Source: Halobacteria archaeon
Lineage (GTDB): Bacteria > Pseudomonadota > Gammaproteobacteria > UBA9214
Reading direction: 5' to 3'
Assembly: GCA_013041945.1 (NCBI GenBank)
Contig: JABDRC010000161.1
Location: 1 to 6,444, forward strand
Length of the DNA: 6,444 bases
Position numbers and translations under genes: made by a program. The notes under the pieces were generated by a model. It was not told where the DNA came from. It worked only from the letters and a program-made list of their open reading frames with translations, and did no database searches. Below are positions 1 through 4,591 of the stretch, piece after piece. Every line of letters begins with the position of its first letter. Position 1 is the first letter of the stretch.

Positions 1-57
1 CGGATTGGCCTGCATGCTTTCCCGTGCGAACAGCCCTGTGCCGGCGCGCCCGGCCAT
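1..57 (-). CDS. possible N-terminus of a further minus-strand gene (partial)
   Basis: An open frame on the minus strand begins with ATG at 57, eight bases beyond the stop of the DUF3429 gene, and stays open for 19 codons to the window edge (MAGRAGTGLFARESMQANP). A second in-frame ATG lies at 13-15, preceded by a GGGAAAG stretch five bases or so upstream that could serve as ribosome binding site, so the real start could be either. The short distance to the preceding stop is what would be expected of a third gene in the same operon. Nineteen residues are too few to recognise a family, and a frame this short can be open by chance. Confidence 0.3.
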   Translation of the reverse strand, partial: MAGRAGTGLFARESMQANP

Positions 58-65
58 GCTGCGCC

Positions 66-554
66 TTACAGTTGTGAAAACACGGCAGCCGTCATGCTTG
101 CCGTTGCGATCAGGGTGCGCCGCTGCCGAAGCTGCCGGTACCAGGGCCGGCTGGTCGCACGCCAGCGGCCATCGGCGACGCAGGTCATCAGCAGGCCGGT
201 AATCACCAGCGCCATGCCGTAGGGGTGAGACAGCAGTATCGCCAGCCAGCCGAGCAGGGCGGGGGAGACCGCAAACGACATCCTGGCCAGGGTGGCGCTG
301 CTGCCGCCCAGCTCGATGGCCGCGTACCAGTGCCATGCCCCGAGAAAACTGATAATGACCGCACCGTAGGCAATCAGTGCGGTGCGGGCCTGCACCTGAA
401 TGTCGCCGGCAGACAGCAGGACCAGGGCCGCCAGGGCGACAAAAGGCAGCAGCCCGGCATAGCCCAGCCAGGCGGCATTGCGCTGACATGCCGGTTCATC
501 GTGCGGCAACGATGGCCGCATGGTTTCCGCTGTCTCGTGGACAGGATGATTCAC
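66..554 (-). CDS. DUF3429 family multi-pass membrane protein
   Basis: This is a 162-residue integral membrane protein of the uncharacterised DUF3429 family; no biochemical role can be given. About five hydrophobic segments are visible, near residues 29-49, 57-79, 94-110, 112-127 and 145-161. The segment IAYGAVIISFLGAWHWY (61-77) followed by SPALLGWLAILL (97-108) is the pattern by which I recognise the family. The start is GTG at 554, which overlaps the stop of the upstream peroxidase gene as GTGA (551-554), with a GAGGAG ribosome binding site five bases ahead. Translation is therefore probably coupled to the peroxidase and both genes depend on the same promoter near 1125-1153. An internal ATG at residue 12 is a weaker alternative start. 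The stop is TAA at 66-68. The family assignment is from memory of the motif; the gene itself is well supported. Confidence 0.85.
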   Translation of the reverse strand: MNHPVHETAETMRPSLPHDEPACQRNAAWLGYAGLLPFVALAALVLLSAGDIQVQARTALIAYGAVIISFLGAWHWYAAIELGGSSATLARMSFAVSPALLGWLAILLSHPYGMALVITGLLMTCVADGRWRATSRPWYRQLRQRRTLIATASMTAAVFSQL

Positions 555-1099
555 AGCAGCTCCTCGATCTTGTCGACCAGCCGCCGGTCATCGGGCTTCA
601 CCTGGCTGGGAAAGCTGGCAATGACGCGGCCGTTCCGGTCCAGCAGGTATTTGTGAAAATTCCAGCGCGGTGTCACGCCCGTCTCCCGCGCGAGGTGCTC
701 GTAGAAGGGATCGACCGCTGCGCCCTTCACATGGACCTTTTCGAACATGGGAAACTCAACACCGTAGGTCAGGCGGCAGAACTTGCGAATCTGCTGCTCC
801 GTGCCCGGTTCCTGTCCGGCGAAATCGTTGGACGGGAAGCCGGCGACCACCAGCCCGCGTTCGCGGTAGCGTTCGTAAAGCTGTTCGAGGCCCTCGTACT
901 GCGGCGTGTACGCGCAACGACTGGCCGTATTGACCACCAGCACCACCTTGCCTTGCATGACATCGCAGAGATGAACCGGCTGCTGCCCGGTGAGGGGGCG
1001 CTTGTAATGATCCAGCGATTCGGGGCATTCGGCGGCCGAGGCCGGGAGGCTCACAGGCAACAGTGACATGAAAAGGATGAAGAGACTGATCGGGCGCAT
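551..1099 (-). CDS. gpx: exported glutathione peroxidase family protein (Cys-type, thioredoxin-like two-Cys pattern)
   Basis: A 182-residue thiol peroxidase of the glutathione peroxidase family, which reduces hydrogen peroxide and organic or lipid hydroperoxides. Residues 1-23 form a Sec signal peptide (MRP, a hydrophobic stretch, then ASAA before the mature protein), so it should act in the periplasm. Family motifs: NTASRC (57-62) with catalytic Cys62, FPSNDFAGQEPGT (88-100) with Gln96, FCRLTYGVEFPMF (107-119), and WNF (146-148), giving the Cys-Gln-Trp-Asn tetrad. Cys62 and Cys108 are 46 residues apart, the spacing of peroxidatic and resolving cysteines in yeast Gpx3-type, thioredoxin-using members; the usual Cys of FPCN is Ser90. 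Catalysis uses Cys, not selenocysteine. ATG at 1099 is chosen over an upstream ATG at 1153 because it has a GAGGAAA site five bases ahead and starts exactly at a signal peptide. It is first in the leftward operon. The true reductant is unknown. Confidence 0.93.
   Translation of the reverse strand: MRPISLFILFMSLLPVSLPASAAECPESLDHYKRPLTGQQPVHLCDVMQGKVVLVVNTASRCAYTPQYEGLEQLYERYRERGLVVAGFPSNDFAGQEPGTEQQIRKFCRLTYGVEFPMFEKVHVKGAAVDPFYEHLARETGVTPRWNFHKYLLDRNGRVIASFPSQVKPDDRRLVDKIEELL
560..565 (-). promoter_or_regulatory. ribosome binding site of the DUF3429 gene
   Basis: GAGGAG on the minus strand lies five bases ahead of the GTG start at 554. It sits inside the last codons of the peroxidase gene and decides for the GTG start that overlaps the peroxidase stop codon. 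Confidence 0.7.
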
Positions 1100-1104
1100 G
1101 GATT

Positions 1105-1111
1105 TTTCCTC
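1105..1111 (-). promoter_or_regulatory. ribosome binding site of the peroxidase gene
   Basis: GAGGAAA on the minus strand, five bases ahead of ATG at 1099. It decides the start: the upstream in-frame ATG at 1153 would add 18 residues before the signal peptide and lies within the predicted promoter. Confidence 0.8.
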
Positions 1112-1124
1112 GTGTCTGCCAGTT

Positions 1125-1153
1125 GTTATACAATAACTGTACTTGATGTACAA
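1125..1153 (-). promoter_or_regulatory. predicted sigma-70-type promoter of the peroxidase operon
   Basis: Read on the minus strand, TTGTAC (1153-1148) and TATAAC (1130-1125) are separated by exactly 17 bases. The -10 element matches TATAAT at five of six positions, the -35 only at three of six, so an activator or extra contacts may help. Transcription would begin near 1118, leaving a leader of about 20 bases that contains the GAGGAAA site. The whole promoter is covered by TGTAC-like repeats. Confidence 0.5.
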
Positions 1154-1163
1154 GTATTGTACT
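1127..1163. promoter_or_regulatory. array of four TGTAC-like elements, candidate operator
   Basis: On the plus strand four related hexamers occur in one orientation: TATACA (1127-1132), TGTACT (1138-1143), TGTACA (1147-1152) and TGTACT (1158-1163). Start-to-start distances are 11, 9 and 11 bases, so elements 1/3 and 2/4 are each 20 bases apart, about two helical turns. A perfect 6-base inverted repeat, TACTTG (1140-1145) and CAAGTA (1151-1156), is embedded. The array spans both the -10 and -35 of the predicted peroxidase promoter, which would suit a repressor. TGTACA-type elements are, from memory, typical of MerR-family B12-dependent light regulators (LitR/CarH), but the regulator here is not identified and the spacing is not an exact match to the published consensus I recall. 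Confidence 0.5.
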
Positions 1164-1204
1164 TCGTTTCAGAATGGTGAATAGAGTCGCAAAATATATA
1201 ACTA

Positions 1205-1238
1205 GCTGAATATTAATTATAAATATCTATTATTCAGC
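1205..1238. repeat. inverted repeat flanking an AT-rich core
   Basis: GCTGAATA (1205-1212) and its exact reverse complement TATTCAGC (1231-1238) flank an 18-base spacer made almost only of A and T. It lies in the middle of the divergent control region, upstream of both predicted promoters and within an AT-rich tract from about 1190 to 1235. It could be a protein binding site, a bend or an easily melted segment; nothing in the sequence tells which. Not followed by a T-run, so not a typical terminator. Confidence 0.55.
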
Positions 1239-1268
1239 CGGGTGAGCCCTCTGAAGGCCTCGCCACGC

Positions 1269-1297
1269 TTGACAGTTATCTGAATCCTACGTATAAG
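1269..1297 (+). promoter_or_regulatory. predicted sigma-70-type promoter of the methyltransferase operon
   Basis: TTGACA (1269-1274), a perfect -35 consensus, and TATAAG (1292-1297), matching five of six -10 positions, are separated by exactly 17 bases. Start of transcription would fall near 1304, giving a leader of only about 22 bases before the ATG at 1326. This is a strong-looking housekeeping promoter, so regulation is more likely to be by repression than by an alternative sigma factor. A TGTACA palindrome (1301-1306) overlaps the predicted start site. Confidence 0.75.
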
Positions 1298-1300
1298 ATC

Positions 1301-1306
1301 TGTACA
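1301..1306. promoter_or_regulatory. TGTACA element at the predicted transcription start
   Basis: The palindrome TGTACA occurs four bases after the -10 hexamer and is followed directly by a 10-base palindrome TACTATAGTA (1307-1316). The same hexamer occurs in the array over the divergent promoter, which suggests a shared regulator. A single short copy could be chance. Confidence 0.3.
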
Positions 1307-1325
1307 TACTATAGTAGCCGAAACG

Positions 1326-2381
1326 ATGAGCATGACAAACAGCGCAGCAAGGGCAATCGACTGGACGGAACAGGGGCTGGTCCCGGATGCTGTCATACGC
1401 CACGGTATCCGGCGGCTCCTCAGGGCGCGCCTGGCCGGGCTGCCGACCGGTGACTGCGAAGCCGCTGCCGCCCACAAGACTGCTTTTATCCATGCCATGG
1501 ACCACTCTCCCGTTGCGCCATTGCCCCACCGGGCCAACGAACAGCACTATGAGGTGCCGGCTGCATTTTTTGACGAAGTGCTGGGCAAGGCCCGCAAGTA
1601 CAGTTGCTGTTACTGGGGTGAGGGTACATCCGGTCTCGACCAGGCCGAGCAGGATGCGCTGCGTATCACCTGTGAGCGTGCCGGACTGCAGGACGGCATG
1701 GATATCCTGGAGCTGGGTTGCGGGTGGGGCTCCCTGACACTGTGGATGGCGCGGCATTTCCCGCACAGCCGCATCACGGCCGTGTCGAATTCATCGTCCC
1801 AGCGGCAACACATCATGCAGCAGGCGCAACTGCAACAGCTTGCCAATATCGAGGTCGTCACATGCGACATGAACGATTACCAGGGCGGGTCGACCTATGA
1901 CCGGATCGTCTCGGTCGAGATGTTCGAGCACATGCGCAACTACCGCCTGCTGTTCGAACGCATCAGCCACTGGCTGAAACCCGACGGGCAGTTTTTCATG
2001 CACATCTTCTGTCATCGCGAGGTGCCGTACCTGTTCGAGGACAAGGACGCCGGCGACTGGATGAGTCGACACTTCTTCAGCGGGGGCATGATGCCCGCCA
2101 GCGATCTGCCGCTGTATTTTCAGGAACATCTCGGCATCGTGCAGGACTGGCAGTGGAGCGGACTGCACTATGAGCAGACCGCCAATGCCTGGCTGCACAA
2201 CATGGACGACAGGCGCGCAGCCATCTGGCCAATCCTGCAGCAGACCTACGGGGAACAGGCGGCCCAGCAGTGGTGGATGCGCTGGCGGATGTTCTTCATG
2301 GCCTGCGCCGAACTGTTCGCCTGTGACAACGGGCAACAATGGCGTGTCGGCCACTACCTGTTCGAGAGGGCGGCCCGTTAA
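1326..2381 (+). CDS. SAM-dependent methyltransferase, cyclopropane-fatty-acid-synthase superfamily (CfaB/CNMT-like)
   Basis: A 351-residue cytosolic or membrane-peripheral methyltransferase that should use S-adenosylmethionine to methylate, or build a methylene bridge on, unsaturated acyl chains of phospholipids; the exact product is uncertain. The SAM-binding motif I is LELGCGWGS (128-136). Other conserved blocks are NEQHYEVPAAFF (71-82), KYSCCYW (91-97), IVSVEMFEHMRNY (194-206), FMHIFCHREVPYLFED (224-239), DWMSRHFFSGGMMPASDL (244-261) and DNGQQWRVGHYLF (334-346). The YSC cysteine (Cys94) lines up with the active-site Cys of E. coli Cfa. The blocks at 194-261 look more like coclaurine N-methyltransferase-like proteins, whose catalytic Glu and His correspond to Glu198 and His202. 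The ATG at 1326 is chosen because homologous-looking sequence (GLVPDAVIRHGIRRLL) begins at residue 17; its ribosome binding site is weak. It is the first gene of the rightward operon and lies behind a strong promoter. Confidence 0.92.
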   Translation: MSMTNSAARAIDWTEQGLVPDAVIRHGIRRLLRARLAGLPTGDCEAAAAHKTAFIHAMDHSPVAPLPHRANEQHYEVPAAFFDEVLGKARKYSCCYWGEGTSGLDQAEQDALRITCERAGLQDGMDILELGCGWGSLTLWMARHFPHSRITAVSNSSSQRQHIMQQAQLQQLANIEVVTCDMNDYQGGSTYDRIVSVEMFEHMRNYRLLFERISHWLKPDGQFFMHIFCHREVPYLFEDKDAGDWMSRHFFSGGMMPASDLPLYFQEHLGIVQDWQWSGLHYEQTANAWLHNMDDRRAAIWPILQQTYGEQAAQQWWMRWRMFFMACAELFACDNGQQWRVGHYLFERAAR

Positions 2382-2590
2382 TGAAGGCCGTTATCAACAC
2401 TGCACCGGCATTCCAGGCCGGTTGGCCGGGCAGCGTCGCTGCGTTGCTGATTATGAGCAGGCATGTTGCCACTGCGTCAACGGGTTGGTGCGAGTTGATG
2501 CCGCTGCGGATGCGGTTATCGCAACGCCCGGATGCTCGCAGTCCGTCGCAACCCGGCCCGGTCCTGGTAACATGGAGCGCCCGTGCTTGA
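2381..2590 (+). CDS. possible small protein between the methyltransferase and DUF1295 genes
   Basis: An open frame of 69 codons begins with an ATG that shares one base with the methyltransferase stop (TAATGA at 2379-2384), with AGAGGG about ten bases upstream, and ends with TGA at 2588-2590, eight bases inside the DUF1295 gene. It thus fills the only sizeable gap of the operon end to end, which favours a real gene. Against it, the product is rich in Arg, Pro and Ser towards the end, shows no domain, signal or clear membrane helix that I recognise, and a frame of this length can stay open by chance in GC-rich DNA. If it is not a gene, the stretch 2382-2582 is untranslated spacer. Confidence 0.22.
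   Translation: MKAVINTAPAFQAGWPGSVAALLIMSRHVATASTGWCELMPLRMRLSQRPDARSPSQPGPVLVTWSARA
2404..2422. repeat. GC-rich hairpin in the intergenic spacer
   Basis: ACCGGC (2404-2409) and GCCGGT (2417-2422) are perfect complements around a 7-base loop, about 20 bases after the methyltransferase stop. No run of T follows, so it is not a classical intrinsic terminator. It might protect the 3' end of the first gene's message or lower read-through, but this is inference. Confidence 0.35.
2574..2577 (+). promoter_or_regulatory. ribosome binding site of the DUF1295 gene
   Basis: GGAG five bases ahead of the GTG at 2583. An in-frame stop (TAA at 2568-2570) lies just upstream, so GTG 2583 is the earliest possible start and this site supports it. 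Confidence 0.65.
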
Positions 2591-3368
2591 TATCGATCTC
2601 TATCTCAGCGGCCTGCTGGTTGCACTGGCACTGCCGGCGCTATTCTGGCTGGTCAGCCTTTTCAGGCGGGACGTGAGCATTGTCGACAGCCTGTGGTCGC
2701 TGATATTTCTCGCCCTGTGCATCACCTATTTCCTGGGATTTGACTACGGCACACCGCGCGGTGTGATCGTCCTGTCGCTGGTGAGCGTCTGGGCCATCCG
2801 GCTGTCCGCCTACATCACCTGGCGCAACTGGGGCGAACCCGAGGACGCGCGTTACCAGGCCATGCGGCGCAAATACTCGCCGCATTTCCCCTTTTCGAGC
2901 CTGTTTATCGTGTTTCTGCTGCAGGGGCTGCTGGCGTGGATCATCTCCCTGCCGCTGCTGGCCGCCACCACCGGCAGCATCCCGCTCAACCTGATTGATA
3001 TACTGGCGATTGTGCTGGTGATTTTCGGCATCCTGTTCGAAAGTGTCGCCGATGCCCAGCTGGCCGCCTTCAAAAGCGACCCCGGCAACCGTGGCAAGGT
3101 CATGGACACCGGCCTGTGGCGCTACACGCGCCACCCCAATTATTTCGGTGAGTGTTGCGTGTGGTGGGGATTCTTTTTATTTGCGCTCGCGGCAGGTGGC
3201 TGGTGGTCGGTGCTCTCGCCGCTGCTGATGACCTTCCTGCTGCTGCGGGTTTCGGGCGTGACTCTGCTGGAAAAGGACATCGTCGATCGCCGTCCGGCCT
3301 ATCGCGACTACATCGAGCGCACCAACGCCTTCATACCCGGCACTCCCGGCCAGCGCACAGCGGGGTAA
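2583..3368 (+). CDS. DUF1295 family membrane enzyme (steroid 5-alpha-reductase / ICMT-like)
   Basis: A 261-residue polytopic membrane protein of the DUF1295 family, related to steroid 5-alpha-reductases and isoprenylcysteine carboxyl methyltransferases. Members are presumed NAD(P)H-dependent reductases or methyltransferases acting on lipid-like substrates; the substrate here is unknown. Family signatures are VDSLWSL (34-40), RNWGEPEDARYQAMR (81-95), the cofactor-region motif GLWRYTRHPNYFGE (177-190) and the C-terminal LLEKDIVDRRPAYRDYIERT (228-247). Hydrophobic segments lie near residues 8-26, 36-51, 60-78, 105-128, 136-154, 191-205 and 207-225. The start is GTG with GGAG five bases ahead. 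It ends five bases before the next gene, so it is firmly within the operon. Its place beside a lipid methyltransferase and a flavin oxidoreductase suggests a reduction or modification step on the same lipid; that is inference. Confidence 0.9.
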   Translation: MLDIDLYLSGLLVALALPALFWLVSLFRRDVSIVDSLWSLIFLALCITYFLGFDYGTPRGVIVLSLVSVWAIRLSAYITWRNWGEPEDARYQAMRRKYSPHFPFSSLFIVFLLQGLLAWIISLPLLAATTGSIPLNLIDILAIVLVIFGILFESVADAQLAAFKSDPGNRGKVMDTGLWRYTRHPNYFGECCVWWGFFLFALAAGGWWSVLSPLLMTFLLLRVSGVTLLEKDIVDRRPAYRDYIERTNAFIPGTPGQRTAG

Positions 3369-3373
3369 CTGCA

Positions 3374-4036
3374 ATGTTCAGCATGACGACAAACAGGGCT
3401 CGCCATCTCCTTACCGGTCTGTTCGGGACGTTTGCCGTCCTGTTGCCATTGGCCGCCAGCGCCACAGTCGAACAGGAATGGCGTTTTCGCGTGTACCTGG
3501 ATGACCGGGAAATCGGCCACCATTATTTCACCCTGACGAAAACCGAAAACAGCGAGCGGCTCGCGACCCGGGCAAACTTCAACGTGACTTTCCTGAAGAT
3601 TCCCTTCTTCAGGTACACGCACGACAATGTCGAGTACTGGGACAACAATTGCCTGACACGTATCAATTCTTCCACCGACCAGAATGGCAAGCAGTATCTG
3701 GTCGAGGGAGTGGCAACCGCAGAGGGCTTTCTGGTCAATACGAACAGCGGTGAACAAAAACTGCCGGCCTGCATCAGTACCTTTGCCTACTGGGACAGGT
3801 CCTTCCTCAAGCAGAACCGCCTGCTGAATTCACAAACCGGTGAATACCTCGATGTCGAAGTCAGCTATCTCGGTGAAAACACGCTTCCCGTCGGAGAAAA
3901 GAATGTCCCGGCGCACCACTACCGGCTCTCGGCCGACAAGCTCGACATCGAGGTCTGGTATTCGCAGGACAATCAGTGGCTGGCCCTTCAATCCACGACC
4001 GAGGGTGGTCGGTTGCTGCGTTACGTTGCCGAGTAA
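3374..4036 (+). CDS. exported DUF6134 family protein
   Basis: A 220-residue protein with an N-terminal signal peptide: basic start, hydrophobic core around residues 12-28 and an ASA cleavage site ending at residue 30. The mature domain begins with WRFRVYLDDREIGHHYFTLT (36-55), the pattern by which I assign it to DUF6134, a family of unknown function; confidence in the family name is moderate. The alternating polar/hydrophobic stretches suggest a beta-rich fold. Two cysteines (93 and 133) could form a disulfide in the periplasm. No lipobox and no catalytic motif are seen. The ATG at 3374 is preferred because a GGGG stretch precedes it and it begins the signal peptide; ATG 3383 is possible. It lies five bases after DUF1295 and six before the lipocalin gene, so it may handle the same lipid on the periplasmic side. 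Confidence 0.82.
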   Translation: MFSMTTNRARHLLTGLFGTFAVLLPLAASATVEQEWRFRVYLDDREIGHHYFTLTKTENSERLATRANFNVTFLKIPFFRYTHDNVEYWDNNCLTRINSSTDQNGKQYLVEGVATAEGFLVNTNSGEQKLPACISTFAYWDRSFLKQNRLLNSQTGEYLDVEVSYLGENTLPVGEKNVPAHHYRLSADKLDIEVWYSQDNQWLALQSTTEGGRLLRYVAE

Positions 4037-4042
4037 ACACAA

Positions 4043-4591
4043 ATGACAAGGCTCATCCAGCTGTTCACTATACTGCCCGCCATGACACTCGCGGCCTGCA
4101 GTGCATCGGTTCCGGTTCGCACCGTGCCGCAGCTCGATCTGGAGCGCTTTATGGGCGACTGGTACGTGATCGCCAATATCCCCACCTTTATAGAGCGCGA
4201 TGCGCACAATGCAATCGAATCCTACGAGCTGCTCGACGGCAAACGGATCGCTACGACTTTCAGTTTCAACAAGGGGTCCTTCGATGGCCCGCTAAAGACC
4301 TACAGGCCGATGGGGTTTGTGAGGGATGATCCATCCAACGCGATCTGGGGCATGCAGTTCATCTGGCCGATCAAGGCCGATTACCGGGTGATCTACCTCA
4401 ACGAGGACTACACGCAGACCGTGATAGGGCGCAACAAGCGCGACTACGTGTGGGTCATGGCGCGTACGCCGGCAATACCCGACACCGATTACTCGACCAT
4501 TGTCGATGTCATCTCCGGCCAGGGCTACGATGTATCGAAAATTCGCCGCGTTCCACAGGCCCGGGGGCCGGAGGGAGCCGGGGCGCCATGA
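4043..4591 (+). CDS. blc: Blc-type lipocalin, outer-membrane lipoprotein
   Basis: A 182-residue bacterial lipocalin, a single beta-barrel that binds fatty acids, lysophospholipids or similar ligands. Residues 1-18 are a lipoprotein signal ending in the lipobox LAAC (16-19); Cys19 would be lipidated, and Ser at +2 predicts sorting to the outer membrane. The lipocalin signature GDWYVIA (38-44) with Gly38 and Trp40 lies at the expected place near the N-terminus, and IGRNKRDYVWVMARTP near the C-terminus is the second conserved region with its Arg. Length fits E. coli Blc. The start ATG at 4043 is six bases after the DUF6134 stop with only a weak ribosome binding site, so coupled translation is likely. 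The end overlaps the next gene by four bases (ATGA at 4588-4591). The last ten residues (Gly/Pro/Ala rich) are outside the fold. It may store or carry lipids altered by the operon's enzymes. Confidence 0.93.
   Translation: MTRLIQLFTILPAMTLAACSASVPVRTVPQLDLERFMGDWYVIANIPTFIERDAHNAIESYELLDGKRIATTFSFNKGSFDGPLKTYRPMGFVRDDPSNAIWGMQFIWPIKADYRVIYLNEDYTQTVIGRNKRDYVWVMARTPAIPDTDYSTIVDVISGQGYDVSKIRRVPQARGPEGAGAP

Noticed and set aside
377..1066. Long plus-strand open frame opposite the peroxidase and DUF3429 genes
   Set aside because: It runs antisense through two clearly recognisable protein families, has low-complexity Arg/Ala/Gly-rich composition and no recognisable motif; it is a by-product of GC-rich codon use.
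1137..1152. LexA-type box (CTGT-N8-ACAG) suggested by CTGTACTTGATGTACA
   Set aside because: The second half is out of register (TACA, not ACAG, after eight bases), so it does not fit the consensus; the TGTAC repeat pattern explains the bases better. The CTGTACATAC at 1300 also lacks the ACAG half.
1100..1153. Longer peroxidase start at ATG 1153 (18 extra residues)
   Set aside because: The extension lies over the predicted promoter and would bury the signal peptide, whereas ATG 1099 has a GAGGAAA site five bases ahead and begins at a typical signal sequence.
1260..1300. ECF sigma-E/ChrR promoter (TGATCC-type -35 with CGTA-type -10), expected because related CFA clusters use it
   Set aside because: CGTATAAG is present at 1290-1297 but no TGATCC lies at the needed distance upstream; TTGACA-N17-TATAAG is a much better fit to the housekeeping sigma factor.
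2404..2440. Intrinsic terminator after the methyltransferase gene
   Set aside because: The hairpin is good but the following bases are TGGCCGGGC with no T-run, and the genes beyond it are co-directional and functionally related.
3152..3373. N-terminal extension of the DUF6134 protein into the DUF1295 gene
   Set aside because: The extra 74 residues overlap the DUF1295 C-terminal motifs in another frame, and the ATG at 3374 begins a proper signal peptide.
4450..4587. N-terminal extension of the FAD oxidoreductase into the lipocalin gene
   Set aside because: The Rossmann strand and GTGIAG motif begin right after ATG 4588, which overlaps the lipocalin stop and has a purine-rich ribosome binding site; nothing upstream looks like family sequence.
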